From Micropterix aruncella (Eukaryota; Arthropoda; Insecta; Lepidoptera; Micropterigidae), in NCBI GenBank assembly GCA_944548615.1, contig OX155980.1:37144381-37208380 (forward strand): DNA of 64,000 nt, given 5' to 3'. Position numbers and translations under genes: made by a program. Below, in pieces: positions 21,319 to 31,933 of this stretch. The notes beneath the pieces were generated by a model. That model was not told the DNA's origin. It saw nothing but the letters and a program-made list of their open reading frames with translations, and made no database searches. Numbering within the stretch: the stretch's first letter is position 1; every line of letters starts with the position of its first letter.

Positions 21319-22268
21319 TCAAGTGAAATCTCGACAAAAAAATACATAAATAACATCATACCTTTTAAAACGTTTCTTTTATTCGGTACTAACTGTTGCC
21401 CACGGCTTCGCTTCGTTTAGTTTCGAATCGAGTTATTAATTAAAGTAGGGTGGTGTTTATTTGCCTTTTTAGTTGCTACCTTTGGATATATAGTGCAAGA
21501 CAACCCCCTCAGAAGCACGATACCTATCTCGTAGACGTATCACGTCTTGTTCCTCGCCACGGGTTACTAATTTCATGATATCTCTTTAACTATACCACCT
21601 AAACACTTACAGTTAATGGCTAATTTTATCTCTATTTAACACTCGTGATAATGGAATAATTTATTTTGATAAGGATTCTCATTTTAATGATTCAACAAAC
21701 ACTGTTGAAAAAAAACTCTTTAATTTAATGCCTTGATCAAACACTGGGCTTGATTGCGTTTCTTGGTGAACTAAAATCGAAAATAACGAGACAGGGCAAT
21801 ACGCTAGGGCGGAATGTGAAATAAACCTTAGTCACTTTTTCACATTAAAATTACCCACCAAAGATAAAAGATCGGAATCTAACACCGCACGAAATGTGTT
21901 CAAATTTATTCGGACGAGTATAAGTTCGACAGGTAGTTTTTATCGACGATCGTTCGTTTCATATTCCGCTCTAACGTATTGCTCTATTTCGTTCGCTTGA
22001 ACTAATTTCACTTTTCGTTCACAAAGAAAAGCAATTGGGCCCAGTGTATACTTGTTTTTTTACACAAAATCAGTTATTGTAGCCTAAGTATAAAAGTTGG
22101 ATATATTCTGTCTTAGACTTTTTTTATAGATCTCTTTAAGGCCGATGTTTTTGTCATATACTGTTTTCACATATATCAGACTGTTTCGTCAGCGCACGCG
22201 AATAAAGCAACTCACCAGCTCATTTTCTCCAACTTAATTTACAAATATTGTGATTTCTAATTGAAAAC
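21319..22268. other. 3' flank of gene B and unassigned sequence
   Basis: Homology to the 3' flank of gene A ends near 21512. No gene follows. An inverted pair of about 30 bp lies at 21786-21818 and 21958-21990 (GGGCAATACGCTAGGGCGGA facing its reversed relative), possibly the ends of a roughly 200-bp MITE. Confidence 0.5.
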
Positions 22269-22890
22269 CAAAATCACCTGTAAAGGAAAAGACCTCTCTG
22301 GCGATCATGTTATAGAACATTTCAGTAGTTGCCTGGAAAAGATAGATGCATTGCTAATTTCTGGCCCTCGTAAGGCTTGGATCTATTACAATTATCTAAC
22401 TTCACATTTGTCATGGCCCTTTCTTATTTACGATTTCACCAAAACCCAACTGTCTCGTCTGGATGCACTGGTGACAGCTAGTTTAAAATCCTGGTTGTCC
22501 TTAGCCAAACCAGCTAACCCCTCGACTCTCTTCAGATCCAAACACAATTTTGGGCTAGCTCTAAAACTGCACTCTCTACTCTACGCCAACTCCAGAATAA
22601 CTAAAAATTCTATTCTAAGCAATTCCAAGGATCCGGCAATATCGAAGCACGTAATAAGTGGCCGTAGTGAGTAAAATGATCTACAAGCCCGCGTAGACTT
22701 CCACAAATAGTTCCTTGCTGGAATCAGCCAGAACGGCAATGGTCTAGGGTATGGCAGTACAACCATGAGCGATGTGGACTTGAAGAAGTCTCTCTAGCGG
22801 GGAGATTACGACAGCAATAGTGTGGCTCACGCTATTGACCTTCAATTCCAGTGTGATTGGACAACAATTGGAGACTTTTGCATTCCTCCT
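22269..22890 (+). pseudogene. RLE retrotransposon internal fragment
   Basis: Matches 30900-31520 of the larger retrotransposon, truncated at both ends. It encodes SHLSWPFLIYDFTKTQLSRL and ALVTASLKSWLSLAKPA, then hits stop codons at 22672, 22708 and 22795. It is dead. It is the most diverged of the plus-strand copies by eye. Confidence 0.85.
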
Positions 22891-23770
22891 TATAACGGGA
22901 TAAAAATAAAATAAAAATGAAAAATGATTTTAAACTTAAATGAACGTTTTGTAGACAAACGCAGAAACTATAAATAAATTTAGAAAGAAAAAGAAAAATA
23001 AAAAAAACTATATAAAAAAAATATTGATCAATGATCTAACGTACCCCACGTTATTGAAAAAAATGATTTCTACTCGTTTTGCTGAAGCGATTAATTCCTA
23101 CAAATAAAACACGAAATTATTTCCATAAATACATATATTCTTCGGTCATCCAACAGCAGAAAGTCACCCACAGCGCCGAAATCCGATATTGCATCAAAAG
23201 ATGATGAAGTATAAAGTATGTAATATGGATGATATGAAGGAATATGTAATATGGAAGACTGAAGTCAGGGAGAAGAGAGTTTCTGTATATGAAGTCCTTA
23301 AATCGGGAGAGCTTTATATGACTGACGCAAAGAGAGGGGGCTTTGCTGTTGGGATATTTAATGACAATTCGGAAAGTATGGTAAGTTTTGGAATTAAGGG
23401 GTGGTTGTTGAATTGAAGACGTTTAAGATAAAACCTATCTGCCAAAAGTTGACAGCGAAGGTTGACCGGGGTTCACAGGATTCGACGAGGAGGGCATTGG
23501 TAGGGGAACTTCTCATAGCGCCGATGGTGCATCTGAGTCCCTTAAATTGCAGTCAGTTTAGTTTATATTGTAGGTGCTTGCTTAGCGGAAAACAAATGAA
23601 GGCAGCATAATCAATATGTGACCGAATTAGGCATTATTAGCAGGCCGAATTAATTTAATCATCAGTGACTGACTTTAGCAATCAATGTCGCTGAAAACTG
23701 AAAACGCGGTAAGGAAAAAAAAATACTGAAGAAGTAAGGAGAAGTTCTGTTTTTTTTAAGTAAAATATAT
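22891..23770. other. Unassigned sequence
   Basis: A-rich tract to 23040, then a 75-residue frame at 23189-23416 rich in Met, Lys and Glu with no recognised motif. The two 35-kb copies differ here by a small rearrangement at 23033-23050. I see no supported gene. Confidence 0.45.
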
Positions 23771-23869
23771 ATTATACTAGCTGACCCGGCGAACTTCGTA
23801 CCGCCTAACAGTCAATGAATGTCACTCATTAAGCATTATTTTTTGCGGAAAAAAATGATCACTATGGAG

Positions 23870-24600
23870 ACTCAGCACCATCAATTTCAATAATAAGGAA
23901 GTGGTTTACTGAATTTCGTTATGGCCGTACAAGCACGGAAGATGCCGAACGTTTTATAAGCCCAGTTGAGGTCTCTACACCCGAAAAAAAAAAAACACGA
24001 CATGGTATTGGCCGATCGGAGATTGAAAGTGAGAGAGATTGTGGAAGCCATAGGCATCTCACACGGCCCAGTGGTTTCCATTTTAAATGTTCACTTGGGT
24101 ATGAGAAAGCAAGATGGGTGCCGCGTTTGCTCATAATCGACCACAAACGCAATTGTGTGACAAATTCGCAGGAGTGTTAGCGTTGTTCAACCGCAATATG
24201 GATGAGTTTTTGCGTCCTTTCGTAACCGTGGACGAAACTTGGATCCACCACAACACACCAGAGACCAAACAGCAGTCAAAACAGTGGGTTTCTCTGGGTG
24301 AATCGGCGCTAAAAAGGCCAAGGTGGGTTTGTCAGCCAATAAAGTCATGGCGACCGTTTTTGGAATGCACGCTGTATAATCCACATTGACTACCTTCAAA
24401 AGGGTAAAACAATAATGGCGAATATTATGCCAACTAATTAGGTTGATTTAATGATTTGAAAAAAAAACAACTGCATTTGGCCAAGAAAAAAGTTTTTTTC
24501 CACCAGGACAATGCAAGGGTGCACACCATGGCATGTGCAGTTTCCATAGCAAAAATCCATGAATTGGGCTACGAATGGCTCCCTTATCTGCCCTACAAAA
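23870..24600 (+). pseudogene. mariner transposase remnant (N-terminal and central part)
   Basis: Broken frames encode WFTEFRYGRTSTEDAERF, ADRRLKVREIVEAIGISHG, then ALFNRNMDEFLRPFVTVDET with WIHHNTPETK (first catalytic Asp in VDETW), and QDNARVHTMACAVSIAKIHE (second Asp in QDNA). Frameshifts occur near 24110 and 24390. The protein stops at WLPYLPYK, where the minisatellite begins, so the third catalytic Asp is missing. Confidence 0.85.
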
Positions 24601-25049
24601 TTTTGGGTCTCTGCTGTTGACCGTTGAGGAGTCCCCTCATCGGGAGCCAACCCAGGTTAGATCATCCATGTCATAGTAAAACTTAGAAGGGGCTATCATA
24701 ATTAAATGCGTATACAAAATTTTGAGTCCCTGCTGTTGACCGTTGAGGAGTTCCCTCATCGGGAGCCAACCCAGGCTAGACCAGCCATGTCATGGTGATA
24801 CTTGAAAGGGCCTATCATAATTGAATGCGTATACAAAATTTTGTGTCTGCTATTGACCGTTGAGGAATTCCCTCATCGGGAGCCAACCCAGGGTACATCA
24901 GCCATGTTATAGTGGAATTTGGAAAGAGCTATCATCCATGTCATAGTGAAACTTAGAAGGGGCTATCATAAATGAATGCGTATACAAAATGTTGGGTCTC
25001 TGCTGTTTACCGTTGAGGAGTCCTCTAGTCAGGAGCCAACGCTGGGTGG
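24594..25049 (+). repeat. 119-bp minisatellite, about 3.6 units
   Basis: Units begin TACAAAATTTTGGGTCTCTG at 24594, 24713, 24832 and 24983 and share CGTTGAGGAGT and CATCGGGAGCCAACCCA. The third unit is 151 bp because it carries an internal partial duplication. The last unit is cut at 25049. Confidence 0.9.
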
Positions 25050-25170
25050 ACGGATTTCAATCACAATCTGCATGCCAAATTTCAGCTCAAACGGATGAAG
25101 CGTTTCGGCGCTCACAGAAGTGCGTCCACAAAAGAAAAATGCCCAACACTGCGTGCGGATAGGTAGTTAG

Positions 25171-25370
25171 TCCATCATCAGATGCTGGGCATCACACGAG
25201 GTTATAGTTTTTGTCAAGACAAATCAAACGAGCCCAAACATGACAGGTTTATCGTGTGTAGTTTTGAAGTTCCTATAGCTACCTTCCGTCTCCATCATCA
25301 GACCCTAGGCACCACACAAGGTTATAGTTTTTGTCAATACAAATCAAACGAACCCAATAATGCCTTTTTT
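25171..25370 (+). repeat. 120-bp tandem repeat, about 1.7 units
   Basis: TCCATCATCAGA followed by GGTTATAGTTTTTGTCAA occurs at 25171 and again at 25291, exactly 120 bases apart, with mild divergence. Confidence 0.85.
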
Positions 25371-25505
25371 AATTCTGAGATTTTAAGGAACACTTTGATG
25401 AAGTTTTACCTAAATCGGTTCAGCTGTTTTTGAGCCAAATCAAAACATACAAAAAGACATACATACATATACTGCCCTCAAGAACTGTATATAGTAGTAT
25501 AGATA

Positions 25506-26584
25506 AGCAACAATCAATCATTCTTACCTTTGGTGGCACCATTGAATTACACTATAAAATCAATGGTGGCACCCATCTACTGTGCAATATCTACTGTGGC
25601 CCTGGCTCGCTGAAAACGATGTGCCAGAGAATTGTAAAAATTGTATTTTGTAGCATAATGACACCATGCGCTTGTATTTAGTGCAAAATTAGCGCTTAAT
25701 GTGTAGTGATATACTATGATTATATAGATGAGGCTTTGCGCTCAAAATGGACCACTTCAAAACAACTACTGAATTTATTGCTCTCTCTGTCACATGATTT
25801 CCGAGCAAAAGATATGTGGAGCCAACTTATTTGTATCTGAGGGGGAGCTAATGGGCGCAATTGGAGTTGGCCAGGAGACCCATTCTTTCAGGTCAGGTCG
25901 GTCATACTTAAGGGTCAACACCCATCCGGCGGCCTTCACGCAGAAAGGAGAGCCAGGGTAGGACGCTGGCCTGTGGGCCACTCTCCTTTAGGAGTCAACC
26001 TTCGGGCGCTCCTGAATGGTTTGCGCACTGTGCGGCGTCAGCTAATCGATTGTGCACTCCGACTAACAGCTGGGGGAGTCTGGAACAGTTATGTTTCCTA
26101 TAGAGCGGGGTGGTTGTTAACCTTATGGCAACTGCTCTTGAAACGACCATTCGGTCACCCGATCCCAGGTGAATAAACCGGGCAAAGGATGCCGTGGTCT
26201 GCCATAGAATAGGTAGACACCGTATCACCGCTTCATAAGGGAGAGGACCGCGCAAGCGACCTAGATCCTGTAACCAGTCTGTAGGTAGGAAGTATCTTGA
26301 AGATTAATTCCAGACGGAGATATCCTTCCAAACTGGTAGTCAGGGGGCCAGGTCGCCCGCTGTGTACCTTTCCCGGTGCCTCACCGTAATGCGTTTGACT
26401 CTGACGGGCAAATGTTGTAGCTAGACTGTGGATTGTTTTTCGTCCCAAGTCTTCTGCGCTCACCTCACGGGAGACAGAACGAACAATATCGTTAAAACTT
26501 TCTGAGGTGACAGCTTTAGTTGTGTATGAAGGCATATCTAGCTAATAATAATATATTGCTGGTAGTACGACATTTCCTTGTCTA
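25506..26584. other. Unassigned, partly GC-richer sequence
   Basis: From 25760 to 26540 composition is closer to coding than the flanks, with minus-strand frames of 86 and 100 residues (25995-26255, 26233-26535) lacking motifs that I recognise. It is probably a decayed 5' or 3' region of a LINE. No gene is claimed. Confidence 0.35.
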
Positions 26585-27080
26585 AGGGTACACACACTAG
26601 TCCCACTTACGCAACGTATACGACGCAAATGTCATAAGTTTGGCGAAATTATGATTCAACTTTGTTTTTTCACTGTTTTATTTATGGCTATGGATAGACC
26701 TTACTATTTTTAACAATAGTCGACCTACGCGTTTTTTCCTAAACTCTATACTTTGGGCATAAAAAAATATTTTCAGATTTTTTGTATGGGATGGATAAAA
26801 AACTGATTGTTTTCTTTGTCCTGATACATCCCGCTTCAAAACCTTTTTTATCTTAATCCTTGTCTCCTCTACTGTCATTCTGCATATTCAAAAAAATACA
26901 AAAATGCCAGCCCGTATGGGCCTTGCCAGATGAATGGGTCGGAAAAATGATAAAAAAACACATATTTCAAAGCATATTTTTTATTATCTTAAGTTATTGA
27001 AAACCAAATTTTACGCGGAATAGTAAGTAAAACTACGTAATAAGACAAAGAACTACCTACTTAAAAAATAACACTAGTAG
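26585..27080 (+). repeat. Dispersed repeat X, partial forward copy
   Basis: Matches 10830-11285 with many substitutions; landmark GGGCATAAAAAAATATTTTC is shared. Confidence 0.65.
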
Positions 27081-27084
27081 ATTT

Positions 27085-27480
27085 TGAATTTATACACCTT
27101 TTTATTAAATTACCTTAATTTATCATTATATTACCCAACAAACATGCTAGCCATATAAGAAGTGCCGAATATAGCTTTGATTAAAAGTCATGTAAAAGCA
27201 TACAGATTAACTATCAGCTATGTAAAGGTGTCATTCCTTTTAGTCATATAATTTTGACACATAAAGGTTTACGCAGCTTTCCTTATTAACAAGCGAGTAA
27301 TGGCTTTTTACTCCACCAAAGGCTGTATATTGGTTGCAAGACCCACACTTATACAGCTTAAAGTCATATTTAAGTGCAGTAATTAATTTACAAAGAGTTA
27401 AAACTGTAAAGTTGTCACTAGGACCTCACTTACGCAGCTTATATTTTTATAAAGCGTAGGCAGCTTATAGTTTTATAAAG
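27085..27480 (-). repeat. Dispersed repeat Y, inverted partial copy
   Basis: Reverse complement of about 12300-12866. It is cut at 27480, where the 5'-truncated retrotransposon begins, so the retrotransposon inserted into this repeat. Confidence 0.65.
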
Positions 27481-28954
27481 CTTATTTACGATTTTACCAA
27501 AACCCAACTGTCCCGTCTAGATGCGCTGGTGACAGCTAGTTTAAAATCCTGGCTGTCCTTAGCCAAACCAGCTGACCCCTCGACTCTCTTCAGGTCCAAA
27601 CAAAATTTTGGGCTAGCGCTTAAACTGCCCTCTCTGCTCTACGCCAACTCCAGAATAACCAAAAATTCGATTCTGTGCAATTCCAAAGATCCGGCAATAT
27701 CGAAGCACGTAATAAGTGGCCGTAGTGATTCAAATGATCTACAAGCCCGCGTAGACTTCCACAAAAAGTTCCTTACTGGAATCAGCCAGTAAGGAACTTC
27801 TTGTGGAAGTCTTAACTTGAACTTCTTGGACTTCTCGCTCGTGGACTTGAACTTCTTGTTCAAGTCCACGAGCGACGTGGACTTGAAGAAGTCTCTTTTG
27901 CGGGGAGATTACGACAGCAAGAGTATGGCTCATGCTATTGGCCTTCAATGCCAGAATGATTGGACAACAATTGGGGACTTTTGCATTCCGCCTCCAATGC
28001 ACTGGAAGGTAATGCTCTATGACTGGACGCCAGAGATGCAGAAAATTTTATTTGAATGCCTTTCAGCATACACTTCCAGACCTCAGTAACCTCGCTCGTT
28101 GGAGCTTTGCCGAGGATAGTTCTTGCCCCCTCTGTAGCAATACTTCTTGCACAGCTAGACACATTCTAGCTGGCTGCAAGGTGGCCTTAGATAAAGGACG
28201 GTACACTTACCGCCATGACAAAGTTCTCGCTGTTATTCGCGAGGTAATTAGTCTCTCAGTGGCCCGTGCCAACAAGGGTTTGACAGTATCCTCCAAACCC
28301 CCAATACAGTTTTTGCGGGATGGCTCTAAAGGCAAAAAACATTTAACTACAAAACCTTTCTCAATAACCGAGAAAGCTACAGATTGGATTCTGGAGGTTG
28401 ATTCGGTCTCTAAGCAGTATAAATTCCCTGAAAGTCTCGGATGCACAGCCCTCCGTCCAGATATAACTCTTTACTCTCTATCTCGGAAGGTGGCTCTTAT
28501 TGTAGAATTAACTGTTCCATGGGAATCAAATATCCCAAAAGACCACGAGTACAAATTAAATAAATACCATGATCTTGCAAATGCCGTAACCCGGAACGGC
28601 TTCACTGTTCACCTTCACGCGGTGGAAGTTGGCGCTCGTGGCCTGCCAGCTAAATCTCTATTTCACCTCTTTAAAGATCTTGGCCTTTCCAGAAAAATAA
28701 TCAACTCTTTCTTAGAAAAATTATCTAAAACTGCGATTTGCGCATCTCAAATTCTATGGCTTCGAAGGGGGAGTGAATGGGTGGTAAGGTGAACGCTCAC
28801 ATGTGGCAAGACAGCTGTCCTAAACCTACCACAGCCGGTTCGTAAGTCCGGAATCCACTGCTCACCCCCCAGAAGTGTAAAAAAAAATTAGTATTATGAT
28901 GGGCCCGACTCCGGTCGGTGAATTCCATGGCAGCTCCGTTTGTATTTATTTATT
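27481..28954 (+). mobile_element. 5'-truncated RLE retrotransposon with endonuclease
   Basis: Starts within the region downstream of reverse transcriptase and runs to a 3' untranslated region containing GGGCCCGACTCCGGTCGGTG and the tail TTTGTATTTATTTATT. It is followed directly by the 5' end of a second element at 28955, giving a head-to-tail pair. A hairpin rearrangement occupies 27754-27874. It is the copy with the most complete endonuclease region in the window. Confidence 0.87.
28019..28792 (+). CDS. Retrotransposon C-terminal frame: CCHC knuckle and PD-(D/E)XK endonuclease (partial)
   Basis: A 257-residue open frame. The knuckle CPLCSNTSCTARHILAGC is at about residues 38-55. The restriction-like endonuclease core follows: RPDITLYS (about 147-154), IVELTVPWE (about 160-168) and HEYKLNKYHDLAN, matching the R/K-PD...E...K pattern of R2/Hero/NeSL-type elements. 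The C-terminal GARGLPAKSLF and LSRKIINSFLEKLS follow. A 1-bp insertion near 28040 separates it from the upstream frame (27817-28089), so the listed start is not a real initiation site. In such elements the domain nicks the target DNA for target-primed reverse transcription. Confidence 0.82.
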   Translation: MTGRQRCRKFYLNAFQHTLPDLSNLARWSFAEDSSCPLCSNTSCTARHILAGCKVALDKGRYTYRHDKVLAVIREVISLSVARANKGLTVSSKPPIQFLRDGSKGKKHLTTKPFSITEKATDWILEVDSVSKQYKFPESLGCTALRPDITLYSLSRKVALIVELTVPWESNIPKDHEYKLNKYHDLANAVTRNGFTVHLHAVEVGARGLPAKSLFHLFKDLGLSRKIINSFLEKLSKTAICASQILWLRRGSEWVVR

Positions 28955-29105
28955 GTGGACGGCATGAAAGAACGCATCGGATCGATGGCCTTGCAAGCCA
29001 GATCCGATTAAACCAAGCAAAAAAGGAAAAAAGAAAACATGCCCCCAAGCGGCCTATCAGGGGGGGAGAATTCCCGCTACCTCAGACGAAACCCCACAAA
29101 ACGAC

Positions 29106-29495
29106 ATGGCGAAAATACCGGACCCTGTTTGCCCTTACTGTAAAAAGAAATATAAACATCTGGCGTGGCTAAACAAGCATATTGCTGGGCATGATGATAG
29201 CGACGCTGCACGGCAGTGTCTTAAACCGTCGCAAGGAGTAACGGACAGAGTTGAACCTCACACGTCCCTAGACTCCACATCTGCCCGCAGTTTGTCACCC
29301 GACCGGTCTTCACGACCTGCGTCAATCATATCTTTCCCTCCTCTAAAATTCCCTTCACTTGCGAAAGAGGATTGGGAATTTCACAATAGTAATTTAACTT
29401 CAATCCTTGACCACTCTATGAACCGTAATGCCCCTGCCAGTGTTCAACTGTCGTCCTTCCAGGTGGCGGTCCATGAATACTTCTCGGGTGTTTAG
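29106..29495 (+). CDS. Retrotransposon N-terminal zinc-finger frame
   Basis: A 129-residue frame from ATG. A C2H2-type finger (CPYC, then twelve residues, then HIAGH) lies at residues 9-29, as in the DNA-binding N-terminus of R2-clade proteins. A Ser/Pro-rich linker follows, then a conserved-looking SLAKEDWEFHNSN. The frame ends at 29495 where the homologous protein appears to shift into the next frame, so this is one end of a broken ORF. The ATG follows about 150 bases of leader. Confidence 0.7.
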   Translation: MAKIPDPVCPYCKKKYKHLAWLNKHIAGHDDSDAARQCLKPSQGVTDRVEPHTSLDSTSARSLSPDRSSRPASIISFPPLKFPSLAKEDWEFHNSNLTSILDHSMNRNAPASVQLSSFQVAVHEYFSGV

Positions 29496-30828
29496 GTACC
29501 CAAAATCTACCCATGTCGACCCGGTTCACAGAGAAAACGCATTCAAAGCAAAGCTCCGTAGGCAGAAGCGGCTACTTCGTCGCCAGCTACGTGAAGCCAA
29601 GAAAGCCGGAGATAAGGCCCTCTGCCACAACTTCTCGCGCGCGTACCGCTCTATACTCAAACTGATACAGAGCGTAGCAACGCAAAACAACAAGCGCAAA
29701 GAAGTTCTTCTGAAGTCCAAAGAGGAATCCCGGTTTGACAAAAACCGTTTTAACTACAGTAAAAAGGTTTTGTCTGCCGCTAAGGGCACAATCCAAATCC
29801 CGGAAGAAATGGCCACGGAATACTTTTCGGCCACTTATGAGGATCCAATGCGGCTCCATACATACAGGCCTCCTCCGGGCATTAAACCTCCGCACCTGCC
29901 TACAGTAGCTGTCGCCTCTCAACCCCCATCTCTAGATGAGATTTTAAATCAAATAAAAAAGCCTTCGGGCTTTACTCCAGGTCCCGATGGTATTCCCTAC
30001 TTAGTGTATAAAAAGTGCCCCTGCCTTCTGCAATATTTAGGATCCATCTTCCAACATATATGGAATAGCGGTGTAGTCCCACAGAATTTCGGCCGAGCGA
30101 CAGTCATCTTAATTCCGAAGGTCCCAGTTTGCATCGGACCAAAGGACGCTCGGCCCATTGCTCTGACAGAGACTGTGGCCAAAATCTTTTTTGGCATAGT
30201 CCACATGAGGATGAGCGAATTCATGCACCGGAACGAGTACCTTGGAGTGTCAGTACAAAAAGGCTTCATGCGTGGCGTCTCAGGCTGCCTCGAGCACAAT
30301 TCTCTCTTGGCTGCTGCCATTAAGGATGCGAGACAGCACGAACGCCAAATCAATGTATGCTGGCTCGACCTAGAGAATGCCTTTGGGTCAGTTCGGCACA
30401 GTCTCCTCCACTTTGCGCTCCGCTGGTACAACTTCCCACCTGTGGTGCGTGACATTGTAGCCTCCTACTACAACTGTCTGACGTTCCATGTCAAAACGCA
30501 AGAATGGACTACCCGCTCTTTATCATATTCAATTGGACTGTTTCAGGGCTGTTGCCTTTCTCCGACGATATTCAACATCGTTTTCAATATACTGCTGGAA
30601 AGCCTGACCCAGTTCGACAAGAAGTGGGGTTACCGTTTTAAAACAGACGGCCAATACACATCGTCGTGCCTCGCTTTTGCCGACGACCTAACTTTTATCA
30701 CCAGGAGCCCCAAGCAGCTTTCCCTGCTATTACAGAAAGTGGAGCTTGTCAGGCTGTATAAAAGTGAAGCCCTCCAAATGTTTTTGCCTTGGACTCGCCC
30801 GCATAGACACAAAATTTACGTCCTATGA
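29428..30828 (+). CDS. Retrotransposon reverse transcriptase frame
   Basis: A 466-residue open frame; the true coding part probably begins near 29495 by frameshift from the zinc-finger frame. It has a basic linker (KAKLRRQKRLLRRQLREAKK), then GPDGIPYLVYKK, RATVILIPK, motif A CWLDLENAFGSVRH with its Asp, motif B FQGCCLSPTIFN and motif C LAFADDLT with the FADD catalytic pair. After about residue 438 the frame slips: QMFLPWTRPHRHK is out of frame relative to the continuation at 30746. The reverse transcriptase itself looks intact. It is expected to copy element RNA at a nicked target site. Confidence 0.85.
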   Translation: MPLPVFNCRPSRWRSMNTSRVFRYPKSTHVDPVHRENAFKAKLRRQKRLLRRQLREAKKAGDKALCHNFSRAYRSILKLIQSVATQNNKRKEVLLKSKEESRFDKNRFNYSKKVLSAAKGTIQIPEEMATEYFSATYEDPMRLHTYRPPPGIKPPHLPTVAVASQPPSLDEILNQIKKPSGFTPGPDGIPYLVYKKCPCLLQYLGSIFQHIWNSGVVPQNFGRATVILIPKVPVCIGPKDARPIALTETVAKIFFGIVHMRMSEFMHRNEYLGVSVQKGFMRGVSGCLEHNSLLAAAIKDARQHERQINVCWLDLENAFGSVRHSLLHFALRWYNFPPVVRDIVASYYNCLTFHVKTQEWTTRSLSYSIGLFQGCCLSPTIFNIVFNILLESLTQFDKKWGYRFKTDGQYTSSCLAFADDLTFITRSPKQLSLLLQKVELVRLYKSEALQMFLPWTRPHRHKIYVL

Positions 30829-31534
30829 CCCAAAATTGGCCTATAAGGGCTCTATTATCTCCCTTATAGACCCAAATAACCACTTCAAATTTCTTGGCAG
30901 GAAAATCACCTGCCAGGGAAAAGACCTCTCTGGCGATCGTGTTATAGAACATTTCAGTAGTTGCCTGGAAAAGATAGATGCATTGCTAATTTCTGGCCCT
31001 CGTAAGGCTTGGATCTATGACAACTATCTAACTTCACATTTGTCATGGCCCTTTCTTATTTACGATTTCACCAAAACCCAACTGTCTCGTCTGGATGCAC
31101 TGGTGACAGCTAGTCTAAAATCCTGGTTGTCCTTAGCCAAACCAGCTGACCCCTCGACTCTCTTCAGGTCCAAACACAATTTTGGGCTAGCTCTAAAACT
31201 GCCCTCTCTGCTCTACGCCAACTCCAGAATAACCAAAAATTCGATTCTAAGCAATTCCAAGGATCCGGCAATATCGAAGCACGTAGTAAGTGGCCGTAGT
31301 GAGTCAAATGATCTACAAGCCCGCGTTGACTTCCACAAAAATTTCCTTACTGGAATCAGCCAGAATGGCACTGGTCTGGGGTATGGCAGTACAACCATGA
31401 GCGATGTGGACTTGAAGAAGTCTCTCTTGCGGGGAGATTACGACAGCAATAGTATGGCTCACGCTATTGGCTTTCAATGCCAGAATGATTGGACAACAAT
31501 TGGAGATTTTTGCATTCCTCCTCCAATGCACTGA
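30746..31534 (+). CDS. Retrotransposon thumb/linker frame after the reverse transcriptase
   Basis: A 262-residue frame continuing the protein in another phase: KPSKCFCLGLARIDTKF, SHLSWPFLIYDFTKTQL, LKSWLSLAKPADPSTLFRS. It ends at a TGA that replaces the Trp codon seen at the same place in the copy at 28000. Homologous fragments are at 345-1115 (minus), 22269-22890 and 27529-27792. Confidence 0.75.
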   Translation: MSGCIKVKPSKCFCLGLARIDTKFTSYDPKLAYKGSIISLIDPNNHFKFLGRKITCQGKDLSGDRVIEHFSSCLEKIDALLISGPRKAWIYDNYLTSHLSWPFLIYDFTKTQLSRLDALVTASLKSWLSLAKPADPSTLFRSKHNFGLALKLPSLLYANSRITKNSILSNSKDPAISKHVVSGRSESNDLQARVDFHKNFLTGISQNGTGLGYGSTTMSDVDLKKSLLRGDYDSNSMAHAIGFQCQNDWTTIGDFCIPPPMH

Positions 31535-31540
31535 AAAGTA

Positions 31541-31933
31541 ATGTTGTATGACTGGACGCCAGAGATGCTAAAATTTTATTTAAATGCCTTTCAGCATACA
31601 CTTCCAGACCCCAGTAACCTCGCTCGTTGGAGCTATGCCGAGGATAGTTCATGTCCCCTTTGTAGCAACACCCCTTGCACAGCTAGACATATTCTAGCTG
31701 GCTGCAAGGTGGCCTTGGATCAAGAACGGTACACTTACCGCCACGACAAAGTCCTTGCTGTTGTGGTAGTAGGCGCTCGTGGCCTGCCAGCTAAATCTTT
31801 GATTCACCTTTTTAAAGATCTTGGTCTCTCCAGGAAAATAATCAACTCCTTTCTAGAAAAATTATCTAAAACCGCGATCTCTGCATCTCAAATTCTATGG
31901 CTTCGAAGGGGGAGTGAATGGGTGGTAAGGTGA
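31541..31933 (+). pseudogene. Retrotransposon C-terminus with endonuclease deleted
   Basis: Same phase as the frame before it, after the stop. It holds the knuckle CPLCSNTPCTARHILAGC, then jumps from DKVLAVV to VVGARGLPAKS, losing in frame the segment that carries RPDITLYS and the E/K residues of the endonuclease. The C-terminal tail is kept to the usual stop. Confidence 0.8.

Larger units (their letters stand above)
23771..25505. repeat. Composite RTE-like repeat with nested mariner and minisatellite
   Basis: Starts TACTAGCTGACCCGGCGAAC and ends in AAAACATACAAAAAGACATA ... TATAGTAGTATAGAT, the kind of start and tail found in insect RTE-linked repeats. Between them are a mariner fragment and two families of about 120-bp tandem repeats. 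No complete reverse transcriptase is present. I infer that it is one disrupted element; it could be several adjacent ones. Confidence 0.5.

Noticed and set aside
24594..25370. CRISPR-like array
   Set aside because: Units of 119-120 bp are tandem without unique spacers, in a eukaryotic repeat.
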